From NCBI RefSeq assembly GCF_037041345.1, contig NZ_CP146287.1, forward strand, positions 1,367,501-1,431,500: a stretch of 64,000 nucleotides of DNA, given 5' to 3'. The DNA is from Abiotrophia defectiva ATCC 49176 (GTDB lineage: Bacteria; Bacillota; Bacilli; Lactobacillales; Aerococcaceae). The notes beneath the pieces are model-generated. The model was not told where the DNA came from. It worked only from the letters and a program-made list of their open reading frames with translations, and did not search any database. Shown piece after piece: positions 19,598 through 27,737 of this stretch (positions are counted from its first letter, which is position 1; each line of letters opens with the position of its first letter). The position numbers and the translations under genes are program-made.

Positions 19598-20055
19598 GGC
19601 TTGGTCAAATCCTTCACACTATCTTGGCGGACCTTCATTCCTTGCTTTTCAGCCGCTTGTTTAATGTTATCGTATTTATATTGTTCCGTCATTTGATCAC
19701 GCATGACATCTGTCTGTTTCTGTAACTCTAAGGTTTGTTGCATCATCTCTTGGCTAGAACGTTGAATAGATTGAGTCTTGGACTGCATCATGAGATTAAC
19801 AAAGACACTACCCACCACAACCAAAAAAGTAAGCATGAGCAAGAAAACCTCATAAGGACTGAGTCTCAAAGAACCCACTCTGTTTTTAGTTTGACTACCC
19901 ACTCTAGGACGACTGACTAAATCAGGCGCACCTAACGCTGGGCTGTCATCAATTGCCGCACTGGTCGCTAAAGGCGGCTCTGGGTTTGCCACTTGGCGGT
20001 AACGAGCCTGGGAACTGCGCTTAAAATATTGTTCGCTTGTTACTGTTTCAGCCAA
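19594..20055 (-). CDS. ftsL: Cell division protein FtsL-like
   Basis: Small bitopic protein of 153 aa. A cytoplasmic Arg/Pro-rich N-terminus of about 70 residues is followed by one transmembrane helix (about 73-93) and an extracellular coiled coil rich in Gln, Met and Lys. This is the FtsL/DivIC pattern; sequence similarity in the family is low, so the call rests on topology and position between rsmH and pbp. The start is a TTG at 20053-20055 with AAGGG 6 nt upstream. It partners with DivIB in activating the septal synthase. Confidence 0.88.
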   Translation of the reverse strand: MAETVTSEQYFKRSSQARYRQVANPEPPLATSAAIDDSPALGAPDLVSRPRVGSQTKNRVGSLRLSPYEVFLLMLTFLVVVGSVFVNLMMQSKTQSIQRSSQEMMQQTLELQKQTDVMRDQMTEQYKYDNIKQAAEKQGMKVRQDSVKDLTKP

Positions 20056-20094
20056 TGGTATCCCTTCTTTCTGTTTCTAATTCTTGCTGTTCTA

Positions 20095-21036
20095 TTAATT
20101 CTTGCGGAGAATGCGCAACTTAGCACTCCGCGAACGATTGTTGGCCTCTAATTCTTCTGGACTGGCTACAATCGGTTTGCGATTGACCAAGGCAAAAGGC
20201 GCCTGCATCTGGCCAGGCAAAATGGGTAAGCCCCGAGGCACTTCTGGCCCTTGACTTACTTCCTTGAATAATTGCTTAACTAAGCGATCTTCCAAGGAAT
20301 GGAAGGTGATGACGCTAATACGCCCCTCTGGTTTCAAAAGGGTCAGCGCCTGCTCCAGTGAATCTTCGACCGCCCCCAGCTCATCGTTGACAGCAATTCG
20401 AATGGCCTGGAAACTACGTTTTGCTGGATGCCCACCCGTACGACGGGTAGCAGCAGGGATAGCCGTTTTGACAATTTCTGCTAATTCAGTCGTTGTCTCG
20501 ATAGGTTGCTGAGCACGTCTTTCTTCAATTGCACGTGCAATACGCTTGGCAAACTTCTCTTCTCCATAACGATAGAGAATGTGCACCAAGTCTTCATAAG
20601 GCCAGTCATTGACAACCTCATAGGCACTTAAAGCCTGCTCTTGGTTCATCCGCATATCTAGACGGGCTTCTTGTCCATAACTAAAGCCACGCTCGGCCAC
20701 ATCAAGTTGTGGCGAAGACACTCCTAGGTCATAGTAAATTCCGTCCACTTGGTCAATACCAAGCTCTTCTAAAGCCTGCTTCAAATGACGGAAATTTTGG
20801 TGAATAAAGGTAACTTGGCCTTTTTCAACATAGTCAGCCAATTTAAGTTTGGCATTGTTAATGGCCGTCATATCCTGGTCGAAGGCATAGAGATGCCCTT
20901 GAGGTCCTAGTTGGTCCAGTAAATACTGGGCATGACCAGCGCCCCCTAAGGTGCAATCAACATAGACGCCGTCTGGCTTGATATCCAAACCATCAACGGT
21001 TTCATGCAAAAGCACCGTCTCATGTTTAAATTCCAT
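20095..21036 (-). CDS. rsmH: 16S rRNA (cytosine-1402-N4)-methyltransferase
   Basis: SAM-dependent enzyme methylating N4 of C1402 in the 30S P-site. It has 313 aa from the ATG at 21034-21036, with GGAG 8 nt upstream; the reading frame extends eight codons further to a TTG but without a ribosome site. N-terminal [13 protein letters not shown], the SAM motif [11 protein letters not shown] and the C-terminal FHSLEDR are characteristic. It is the second gene of the dcw operon, 13 bp after mraZ. Confidence 0.97.
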   Translation of the reverse strand: MEFKHETVLLHETVDGLDIKPDGVYVDCTLGGAGHAQYLLDQLGPQGHLYAFDQDMTAINNAKLKLADYVEKGQVTFIHQNFRHLKQALEELGIDQVDGIYYDLGVSSPQLDVAERGFSYGQEARLDMRMNQEQALSAYEVVNDWPYEDLVHILYRYGEEKFAKRIARAIEERRAQQPIETTTELAEIVKTAIPAATRRTGGHPAKRSFQAIRIAVNDELGAVEDSLEQALTLLKPEGRISVITFHSLEDRLVKQLFKEVSQGPEVPRGLPILPGQMQAPFALVNRKPIVASPEELEANNRSRSAKLRILRKN

Positions 21037-21049
21037 TGTCTTCACTCCA

Positions 21050-21481
21050 TCACAGGTCAAAATCCATCATACCTTCAGCAATTGCTTCATAATTTTCTTC
21101 GGCGTCACCGACAAATTCATCCCAACGTTCGCTGCTCCAAATTTCGATGCGATCAGAAACACCAATGACACGGCATTCCTTATCAATCTTAGCGTAGTCA
21201 AGAAGCGTCTGTGGCAAGTTAATCCGACCTTGCTTGTCAATTTCTACTTCAGTGGCAGCTGAGTAGAAGAAGCGGGCGAATTGCCGAGCATCTTTTTTCA
21301 TAAGGTTGAGTTTCTTTAATTTTTCTTCTTGCACGGCCCAGTTTTCCATAGGGTATCCGAACAAGCAGCCATCCAAGCCTCGGGTAACTACGAATTGGCC
21401 ACCTAATTCAGGCCTAAATTTAGCAGGCATAGTCAATCGCCCTTTGGCATCAATATTATGTTGAAATTCTCCAATTAACAC
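21050..21481 (-). CDS. mraZ: Transcriptional regulator MraZ
   Basis: SpoVT/AbrB-fold protein made of two tandem MraZ domains; it binds short direct repeats upstream of its own operon and represses the dcw cluster. Starting at the GTG at 21479-21481 it has 143 aa, the usual length, and begins with the family sequence [15 protein letters not shown] second copy of the DxKGR signature ([10 protein letters not shown]) lies near residue 85. A longer reading frame to 21514 adds eleven residues upstream of the conserved start and is unlikely. Four operator-like repeats precede it. Confidence 0.96.
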   Translation of the reverse strand: MLIGEFQHNIDAKGRLTMPAKFRPELGGQFVVTRGLDGCLFGYPMENWAVQEEKLKKLNLMKKDARQFARFFYSAATEVEIDKQGRINLPQTLLDYAKIDKECRVIGVSDRIEIWSSERWDEFVGDAEENYEAIAEGMMDFDL

Positions 21482-21507
21482 GATTGCATACACCTCCCAT
21501 GATAGCT

Positions 21508-21545
21508 TACCCATATTCTACCACATTCCACCACTTTTCACCACT
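21508..21545 (-). promoter_or_regulatory. mraZ operator boxes overlapping an extended -10 promoter
   Basis: Read on the minus strand, TGG recurs exactly every 10 bp (21543, 21533, 21523, 21513), giving TGGTG, TGGTG, TGGTA and TGGGT. MraZ binds TGGGN-N5 direct repeats of this period (established). The third box forms an extended -10 element TGGTAGAAT (21515-21523), so MraZ binding would block polymerase. Transcription would begin near 21508, leaving a leader of about 27 nt before the GTG. Confidence 0.8.
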
Positions 21546-21563
21546 CCTTCTTGCAAATTTCAT

Positions 21564-21592
21564 AAAAAAAAGCCCGCTAGAAAACTAGCGGC
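21564..21592 (-). terminator. Terminator after the DUF3397 gene
   Basis: Stem GCCGCTAG / CTAGCGGG with a TTTT loop, followed on the minus strand by eight T residues. It insulates the dcw operon from transcription coming from 22039. Confidence 0.9.
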
Positions 21593-21605
21593 GCTTAAAA
21601 AGCTT

Positions 21606-21654
21606 ATTATATCAAGGTTTTACCACGTGGGAAGGAGTGGTAAAAAGGTGGGGG
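21606..21654. promoter_or_regulatory. Second TGG-repeat cluster and extended -10 sequence upstream of the mraZ terminator
   Basis: On the plus strand TGG occurs at 21628, 21638 and 21649 (TGGGA, TGGTA, TGGGG), resembling MraZ boxes in the opposite orientation. The same stretch contains an inverted repeat TTTACCAC / GTGGTAAA, and a perfect extended -10 TGATATAAT on the minus strand at 21606-21614. A transcript from that promoter would run straight into the terminator at 21564-21592. Function is uncertain. Confidence 0.4.
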
Positions 21655-21661
21655 ATTTTCC

Positions 21662-22039
21662 CTAAAGGATCCACAAGCTAGCAATGCGAAGGAGCATGAG
21701 CCCTAATAGCATACTAGAAAAGGATAGGAAGACGACTCGACTAGCCTGGTGAAGGTAGCGGCGGTAACTGAAAACGTCAATTCGTCGAATGTAGTCGTAG
21801 AGGTGGACTACTAGAATAATCAAGGTCAGATAGAGAGTTAAAAGCCCTAGACTGAATCCAAAAATAAAACTACTGAAGCCATGTATCAATACCCACCACA
21901 TGGGGAGGAGCATTTCAGCAAGTGAAAACTTGTAAAAAGAAAAGGAGGACATTGCTTCACGGAAAAAACGATCAAACAAAAAAACATAAATAACTGGCAA
22001 TAGATATAATAATAATTCCCGCCAATCAAATGGATACAT
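21662..22039 (-). CDS. DUF3397 family membrane protein
   Basis: Membrane protein of 125 aa with four hydrophobic segments and the pattern of DUF3397, a family found upstream of mraZ in lactobacilli and enterococci. Its function is unknown. The ATG at 22037-22039 has AGGAGGTG 6-8 nt upstream and a strong promoter. It is separated from mraZ by a terminator, so it is a neighbour rather than part of the dcw transcript. Confidence 0.75.
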   Translation of the reverse strand: MYPFDWRELLLYLLPVIYVFLFDRFFREAMSSFSFYKFSLAEMLLPMWWVLIHGFSSFIFGFSLGLLTLYLTLIILVVHLYDYIRRIDVFSYRRYLHQASRVVFLSFSSMLLGLMLLRIASLWIL

Positions 22040-22062
22040 AACTTCACCTCCTCATTCCCCTT

Positions 22063-22091
22063 ATTATAGCATGTAATACTATCCTTGCCTA
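22063..22091 (-). promoter_or_regulatory. Promoter of the DUF3397 gene
   Basis: -35 TAGGCA (22086-22091), a 17-nt spacer and a perfect extended -10 TGCTATAAT (TATAAT at 22063-22068). The ribosome site follows closely. Confidence 0.7.
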
Positions 22092-22140
22092 TCCCCCTAC
22101 ATAGGCATTTATGGGGAAATACTACTTTGCTTACTTATAC

Positions 22141-22168
22141 AAAAACGTCCACTCCCAAAGAGTGGACG
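22141..22168 (-). terminator. Terminator after the mbl-epuA transcript
   Basis: Stem CGTCCACTC / GAGTGGACG with a 5-nt loop and a TTTTTG tail on the minus strand. Confidence 0.88.
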
Positions 22169-22174
22169 ACTGTC

Positions 22175-22375
22175 TTATTTCATGACTAGATCAATAATAT
22201 GACGCCAAGTATCTTGGCTTAGCACTTCCCAGAAGTTGCCCTTGCCAATTATGGCATAGCCAATAATTAGCCCGATGACAAAAAACAAGAAAAGTAAGAG
22301 CAGGTACATAATGACCCGTAATAAAGTCTTGCCAACAATGGCCCAGACGGATTTTTTCATAAGTTTTTCTGCCAT
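22175..22375 (-). CDS. EpuA-like small membrane protein (DNA-directed RNA polymerase subunit beta-annotated family)
   Basis: A 66-aa peptide with a basic N-terminus and one long hydrophobic helix (about 17-43), matching the EpuA family of streptococci and enterococci. There it follows murA and is misleadingly named RNA polymerase beta subunit in databases. Here it follows mbl, which follows murA, preserving the association. The ATG at 22373-22375 has AAGGAG upstream. Its role is unknown; cell-envelope work is inferred from context. Confidence 0.75.
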   Translation of the reverse strand: MAEKLMKKSVWAIVGKTLLRVIMYLLLLFLFFVIGLIIGYAIIGKGNFWEVLSQDTWRHIIDLVMK

Positions 22376-22387
22376 AAGGACTCCTTT

Positions 22388-23452
22388 CTACCCTAAAATA
22401 CGACGTTTGATACGTTGTAAGCGACGCTTCAATCGTTGGCGCCATGTCGGGTTGGTACGTTCTAATTTACCTGAGAGAATCAAATCTAACATCAAGCCTG
22501 ACCCAATCGCCACACAGTTCATGGGTTGTTCTGCCTTAAGGACGCTGACCTTAAGGAAATCTGTCAGGAAGGTATCCATGTGATAGATTAAGGCGCCTCC
22601 CCCAGTTAAGAGGATGCCTTTCTCCATAACATCTGCGGCCATCTCAGGCGGGATTGTTTCTAAGACTCGCTTAGCTACTCGGGCAATCTCAATCAAGATT
22701 GGTCGAATAGCCTGACAAATCATATTAGAATCGACGTTAACTGACTTAGGCAAGCCGGTCAAGAGGTCGCGTCCCTTTACATCATAGGTTTCTACTTCTT
22801 CCTCCGGTAAGAGAACAGCAGACGCGACCGCCTTCTTCAGGCTTTCGGCTGAACGTTCACCAACCAGAATGTGAAAATTGTCTTTGAGATATTGAATGAT
22901 GGCTAGATCTAAGTCATCGCCAGCCAATTTAATGGATTCACTGGCAATTACTTCACCCGCAGAGATTACTGCAAAGTCACTCGTACCACCACCAATATCA
23001 ATGACCATACTACCCGATGAGCTCAGCGGGTCAATACCGGCACCTACACCGGCTACCTTTGGTTCTTCCTCTAAGTAGATACGGCCTCCACCTGCACGTT
23101 CGACCGTTTCAATTAAGGCTAGGCGTTCAATCTCGCTTACCTTTGATGGGGCACAAATTAAAACATTGGGTTTAGCAAACCAAGAGGTTAGATTCAAACG
23201 TTGCATAAAGAGCATAAGCATGGCTTCTGCAATATCAAAATCAGCAATGACGCCACCCTTTAGCGGTTGAATAACCTGAATGGATTCAGGTGTCCGGCCC
23301 ATCATTTCATAGGCTTCATGGCCAATAGCAATGACTTCTTGGCTGCGTGTATCAATGGCTACGACAGAAGGCTCATTCAGGATAATCCCTTTACCGTATA
23401 AATTCACTAAAACATTTGTTGTTCCTAAGTCTATTCCGACGTTTTTAGCCAT
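22388..23452 (-). CDS. mbl: MreB-like actin, Mbl type
   Basis: Bacterial actin that moves with the elongation machinery and directs lateral wall synthesis. It has 354 aa, with the phosphate loop IGIDLGTTNVLV-type motif at the N-terminus, the second loop VIDIGGGTSDFAVIS and the adenosine motif LLTGGGALI. An unusually basic C-terminal tail (rich in Arg and Lys after residue 335) extends about 15 residues beyond typical MreB. The ATG at 23450-23452 has GAGGGGGG upstream. It follows murA by 13 bp, as mbl does in Bacilli, so Mbl is preferred over MreB. Confidence 0.9.
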   Translation of the reverse strand: MAKNVGIDLGTTNVLVNLYGKGIILNEPSVVAIDTRSQEVIAIGHEAYEMMGRTPESIQVIQPLKGGVIADFDIAEAMLMLFMQRLNLTSWFAKPNVLICAPSKVSEIERLALIETVERAGGGRIYLEEEPKVAGVGAGIDPLSSSGSMVIDIGGGTSDFAVISAGEVIASESIKLAGDDLDLAIIQYLKDNFHILVGERSAESLKKAVASAVLLPEEEVETYDVKGRDLLTGLPKSVNVDSNMICQAIRPILIEIARVAKRVLETIPPEMAADVMEKGILLTGGGALIYHMDTFLTDFLKVSVLKAEQPMNCVAIGSGLMLDLILSGKLERTNPTWRQRLKRRLQRIKRRILG

Positions 23453-23465
23453 TTAAGACCCCCCT

Positions 23466-24767
23466 CTATGCAAGAGTCGTAGTCTTTTGTGGCGTTGCTA
23501 CTTGAGCACTATTAACCCGGTCAATATTAGCACCTAAGGCTTTGAGTTTCTCATGGAATCGGAAGTAGCCACGATCTAGATACTTCAATTCAGAAACGCG
23601 GGTCACCCCTTCAGCTGTCAAACCGGCAATAATTAAGGCTGCAGCTGCGCGTAAATCGGTGGCCTTAACGCTAGCACCATAGAATTGGGTAGGACCTTCC
23701 ATAACCACATTTTGGCGATCAATGGTAAAGTGGGCATTCATCCGGCGCAACTCTTCAAAGTGCATAAAGCGGTTCTCGAAGACTGTTTCGGTCAAGGAGC
23801 TTGAACCTTCAGCTAAGAGTTGAGCAATCGACATTTGTGCCTGCATATCGGTTGGAAAACCAGGATATGGCAAGGTCTTAACATCTGTTGGTTGCAAGGT
23901 CTTAGGCCCAATAACCCGCAGTCCATTTTGGTACTCATGGAATACAACGCCCATTTCACGCAATTTACTAATCAATGGCATGTTGTGTTCTGACACAGCC
24001 CCTTCAACCAAGACATCGCCTTGGGTAACAGCAGCTGCCACCATAAAGGTACCTGCTTCAATTCGGTCTGGAATCACATCATGGGAGGTGCCATGTAGGG
24101 CTTTGACCCCATGAATCTTAATTGTTTCCGTCCCAGCGCCGACAATATCGGCTCCCATTCGGTTTAAGAAGTTAGCTAAATCCACAATTTCTGGCTCACG
24201 CGCTACGTTCTCTAAGATGGTAGTACCTTCTGCCAAGACAGCTGCCATCATAATATTTTCAGTCGCACCCACACTTGGGAAGTCCAAGTAGATACGCGCA
24301 CCCACTAACTTATCAGCCTGTGCTTCGACATAGCCTGCTGCGCGTGTAATTTTTGCCCCCAGAGCTTCAAAGCCCTTGAGATGGAGGTCGATAGGACGAG
24401 TCCCGATGGCACAGCCACCTGGCATCGCCACTCGTGCATGACCAAAGCGAGCCAAGAGTGGCCCCATCACAACAATCGATGCCCGCATCTTGCTGACAAA
24501 GTCATAATCAGCTGTGGTTGACACAGGACCGGTTGCGTCTAAAGTCATTTCATTGTTTTCTTGATCAAATTCATTACTTACGTTAATTGCAGTCAGTAAG
24601 TTGTTAAGGGTAAAGACATCTGATAAGACAGGTACATTAGACAAATTAACCTTGCCTGTTTCTGCTAAAATAGCCGCCGCCAAGATTGGCAAGACCGCAT
24701 TTTTAGCTCCTTCAACTTTGACTACACCTTCTAATCGATTACCACCTTGAACAATAATCTCTTCCAT
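23466..24767 (-). CDS. murA: UDP-GlcNAc 1-carboxyvinyltransferase
   Basis: First committed step of peptidoglycan synthesis: transfer of enolpyruvate from PEP to UDP-GlcNAc. It has 433 aa from the ATG at 24765-24767, with GGAG 8 nt upstream. Catalytic Lys lies in EGAKNAVLP (about residue 22). The PEP-binding loop [13 protein letters not shown] contains Cys119, the residue alkylated by fosfomycin, so the enzyme should be fosfomycin-sensitive. The gene is in an operon DUF1146-murA-mbl-epuA. Confidence 0.96.
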   Translation of the reverse strand: MEEIIVQGGNRLEGVVKVEGAKNAVLPILAAAILAETGKVNLSNVPVLSDVFTLNNLLTAINVSNEFDQENNEMTLDATGPVSTTADYDFVSKMRASIVVMGPLLARFGHARVAMPGGCAIGTRPIDLHLKGFEALGAKITRAAGYVEAQADKLVGARIYLDFPSVGATENIMMAAVLAEGTTILENVAREPEIVDLANFLNRMGADIVGAGTETIKIHGVKALHGTSHDVIPDRIEAGTFMVAAAVTQGDVLVEGAVSEHNMPLISKLREMGVVFHEYQNGLRVIGPKTLQPTDVKTLPYPGFPTDMQAQMSIAQLLAEGSSSLTETVFENRFMHFEELRRMNAHFTIDRQNVVMEGPTQFYGASVKATDLRAAAALIIAGLTAEGVTRVSELKYLDRGYFRFHEKLKALGANIDRVNSAQVATPQKTTTLA

Positions 24768-24828
24768 CAAAAATTCTCCTATTCTTACGCCTATTCGTTT
24801 TGGAGCGAACAAATAGGGATACACTCTC

Positions 24829-25062
24829 TTATTTAAGGAAACCTAACAATAAGTTCTGTAAGGATTCCGTCATTTCAATCATAAACGACCCGACTAAGTG
24901 CCCCACTGCAAGGCTAACCATGACATAAACTGCGTGGGCTCCTTGCTTAGCATTCTGGCGCATGAGCTGATTCCAGTTCACACCCCGGAAAATGAGGAGA
25001 CTCATCCCTAGGATGATAAGACGAAGACATAGTACTGCCATACCATATACACTCGTCTGCAT
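24829..25062 (-). CDS. DUF1146 family membrane protein (YwzB-like)
   Basis: A 77-aa protein with two hydrophobic helices joined by a basic loop containing NWNQLMRQN, the DUF1146/YwzB pattern. Homologues lie between the ATP synthase operon and murA in Bacilli; function unknown. The ATG at 25060-25062 has AAGGAG 8 nt upstream. A TGTTATCAT extended -10 lies about 40 nt further upstream and probably drives this operon. Confidence 0.78.
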   Translation of the reverse strand: MQTSVYGMAVLCLRLIILGMSLLIFRGVNWNQLMRQNAKQGAHAVYVMVSLAVGHLVGSFMIEMTESLQNLLLGFLK

Positions 25063-25244
25063 GTCTATCACTCCTTCAAGTCCAAGACTATGATAACATA
25101 AGTTCTATGGAAAAAGAAATAGTTAATCTCCTTATCTTTAATTTGTCATGATTCTGACCCATTTCATAAGGGTATTTTGGGGTCACTGAAAGCTAGACGG
25201 ACAAGTTTTCTTTCTCTTTACATTCCCACTTTGTGTCATAGAGA

Positions 25245-25282
25245 TAAAAATCACAGCCTGAAAGTCCAAGACCTCCAGGCTG
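25245..25282 (-). terminator. Terminator after thiI
   Basis: Stem CAGCCTG / CAGGCTG (25254-25260 with 25276-25282) and TGATTTTTAT on the minus strand. The rest of 25063-25244 carries only the upstream promoter of the DUF1146 gene. Confidence 0.75.
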
Positions 25283-25294
25283 AAATCAAACAAA

Positions 25295-26509
25295 CTATAG
25301 TAAGTGACTAAAATCCGGACTGCTTAACTTACCGTAATCCGCGCCAATGATCTCCGTTTGAGTGCCCTCAACAGCGCGAGCAACTAAACCTTCTACATCT
25401 AAGAGAGCTTCTAACTCCATTACAGACGTCAATTTTGGCTTAGTACGTGGTGATTTAGGGGCAAAGACCGTACAGCAATCTTCAAAGGGCTCATTGGAAA
25501 TCTCATAGGTCCCAATGGCTTCCGCCTGCGCAATAATATCGTTCTTGTCTATCGCAATTAAAGGCCGCAAAATCGGCACGGAAGTCACTTGGTTGATAGC
25601 CCGCATACTCTTCAGTGTCTGAGAGGCCACTTGCCCTAAGGATTCTCCCGTCACAATAGCATCAGCTTGTTGACGATTCACTAAGGCCTCCATGACCCGA
25701 AGCATCATACGCCGCATAATGGTCATGGAAAAATCATCGTGGACCTTGTCCTTGATTTCTTCTTGAATTTCAGTAAAAGGCACACAGTGATAAGTCAAAC
25801 TCCGACCATATTGAGCCAATTGAGCCGTTAATTTTTTAGTCTTTTCCAGAGCTTGCGGGCCCGTATAAGGTGGGCTGGCAAAATGAACTGCTTCAATTTC
25901 CAAACCACGCTTCATCATCTGATAGCCTGCCACAGGAGAATCAATACCCCCGGATAGCATGAGCAAGGCACGGCCGCTAGCCCCATAAGGCAATCCCCCT
26001 ACCCCTTTGTAAGACAAGAGACTTAAGTAGGCGCCAGCCTTTTGGATACTGATCGTTAATTTGTAATCTGGGGTCTTGAAGTCTACTTCCAAATCTGGAT
26101 AAGCTAAACCTAGGCAAGTTCCCACTTCTCTCTGTAAGTCCATGGTGTCGTAGGCAAAGGTCTTATCAGAACGTTTGGCTAAGACTCTAAAAGAACTGCC
26201 AGCAGCTGGCTTCACTTCTTCAAACAAGGCCAGTGCTTGAGCTTTGATTGCGTCCAGATCCTTGTCCACTCGATAGACTGGCTCGAAGCGCGAAATACCT
26301 GGTACTGTCTCAAGCCGCTCAATAACTGTTTGGTAAGGCGTTTCTTGCCAAATCAAATGCATAAAGTCGTATTCAGGCACAATCTTGATGCGTTCTAAAT
26401 CCTGGGTACGGTAGCGGATATGCTCAGCTAATTTATTAATAAACATTTTTTTATTGCGACCCTTAGTTGAGAGTTCGCCGTAATGAATGAGAATTTGTTT
26501 TTGACTCAT
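25295..26509 (-). CDS. thiI: tRNA 4-thiouridine synthetase ThiI
   Basis: Adenylates U8 of tRNA and inserts sulfur. It has 404 aa: an N-terminal ferredoxin-like/THUMP region and a PP-loop domain with SGGIDSPVAG near residue 190. As in most firmicutes it lacks the C-terminal rhodanese domain of E. coli ThiI. Its ATG overlaps the end of the upstream cysteine desulfurase by 4 nt, which makes that enzyme the obvious sulfur donor. Confidence 0.96.
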   Translation of the reverse strand: MSQKQILIHYGELSTKGRNKKMFINKLAEHIRYRTQDLERIKIVPEYDFMHLIWQETPYQTVIERLETVPGISRFEPVYRVDKDLDAIKAQALALFEEVKPAAGSSFRVLAKRSDKTFAYDTMDLQREVGTCLGLAYPDLEVDFKTPDYKLTISIQKAGAYLSLLSYKGVGGLPYGASGRALLMLSGGIDSPVAGYQMMKRGLEIEAVHFASPPYTGPQALEKTKKLTAQLAQYGRSLTYHCVPFTEIQEEIKDKVHDDFSMTIMRRMMLRVMEALVNRQQADAIVTGESLGQVASQTLKSMRAINQVTSVPILRPLIAIDKNDIIAQAEAIGTYEISNEPFEDCCTVFAPKSPRTKPKLTSVMELEALLDVEGLVARAVEGTQTEIIGADYGKLSSPDFSHLL

Positions 26510-27657
26510 GATTTTCCTCGTGTTTTCTCAAATTGTTGGCTAATTTTTGGAATGGCTACTAGACATTTTTCAATATCCTGGTCACTGGTATCCGCTGCTA
26601 GGCTAAAGCGCAAGGCGGATTGTGCTAAGTTTTGGGGTACGCCCATTGCCGCCAAACTGTGATGGTCAGATTTTACTCGACTCGAACAAGCACTGGTAGT
26701 TGACACATAGATACCTTGGGTCTCGAAGGCATTGAGCAGGACCTCGCCAGGAATTCCTGGAAGAGCTGCGCACAAAATATGAGGCGCTGCCGTTTCTTGG
26801 GCAAAGATAACCCAACCTTGCGCGCTTAAGGCTTGGGCTAGTTGCTGGCTATAGGCCTTAAGCCGCGAACGTGTCTGACCTTGTTCTCCATGGGCTAGAC
26901 GTAGGGCCTTAGCAGTAGCCACAATGGCGGCTAGGTTCTCAGTCCCAGATCTTTGCCCCTGCTCCTGGCCTCCCCCTGTCATTAGGGGAACCAAATCCAC
27001 GCGTTGGCGGCAGGCCAAAATCCCCACTCCGCGTGGCGCATGAAATTTGTGGCTAGACAAGCTCAAACAATCAATTCTGTCCTGCTGAATCCGGGACAAT
27101 TCGGTCGTAACCGACTGAACCCCATCGACGTGCCAGACAATATTTGGATAGTCTGCTAAGATTTGCGCCATCTGGTCCAAAGGCTGGCAAGCCCCCATCT
27201 CATTATTGACAGCCATGGTGGAAACCAGCAAAACTTCTGGTCCTAACTTAGCCTGGAAAGCTTCCAAATCTACTTGCCCTTGATCAGTCACTGGCAAAGC
27301 GGCCCAGGTCAGACCTTGGCTTTCGATATAGTCTCTTTGGCTTAATACTGCAGGATGCTCAAAAGGACTGACTAGAACCAAATTAGCCTCAGGCCGACGT
27401 TTGTGGGCCTGGCTTACAATCCGTTGGAAGACCCAGTTATTGGCCTCAGTGCCTGAACTAGTAAAGTAGATTTCCTGTGGATGATAACCTAATAGTTGAC
27501 CAACTTGGGCACGAGCCTGTTCCAAAAGTTGTCGACTCTTACGTCCTAGGCCATGAGCACTCGACGGATTAGCAAAAAATTCTTGAGCCACCTGGCTATA
27601 GGTAGCCAAGACTTGGGGATGAATCCGGGTAGTTGCGGCGTTATCCAGATAAATCAT
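26506..27657 (-). CDS. Cysteine desulfurase dedicated to ThiI (NifZ/IscS-like)
   Basis: PLP enzyme of 383 aa. The lysine motif SLSSHKFHAPRG and the cysteine loop STTSACSS are both intact. It overlaps thiI, and in Bacillus the equivalent NifZ-ThiI pair makes 4-thiouridine in tRNA (established), so the same job is inferred here. The ATG at 27655-27657 has AGGAGG 6 nt upstream; a GTG one codon earlier is the alternative. Confidence 0.93.
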   Translation of the reverse strand: MIYLDNAATTRIHPQVLATYSQVAQEFFANPSSAHGLGRKSRQLLEQARAQVGQLLGYHPQEIYFTSSGTEANNWVFQRIVSQAHKRRPEANLVLVSPFEHPAVLSQRDYIESQGLTWAALPVTDQGQVDLEAFQAKLGPEVLLVSTMAVNNEMGACQPLDQMAQILADYPNIVWHVDGVQSVTTELSRIQQDRIDCLSLSSHKFHAPRGVGILACRQRVDLVPLMTGGGQEQGQRSGTENLAAIVATAKALRLAHGEQGQTRSRLKAYSQQLAQALSAQGWVIFAQETAAPHILCAALPGIPGEVLLNAFETQGIYVSTTSACSSRVKSDHHSLAAMGVPQNLAQSALRFSLAADTSDQDIEKCLVAIPKISQQFEKTRGKS

Positions 27658-27675
27658 CACTTTCCTCCTCTTGCA

Positions 27676-27708
27676 AAAAGGCCCGACAACACGTGTCTTG
27701 GGCCTTTT
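27676..27708. terminator. Terminator between ezrA and the ThiI-type cysteine desulfurase
   Basis: Stem AAAAGGCCC-type arm with GGGCCTTTT (27676-27683 and 27700-27708). T runs lie on both sides; on the minus strand it ends ezrA. Confidence 0.8.
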
Positions 27709-27737
27709 GTTTCTAAACTATCTAGCACTTAACAATC

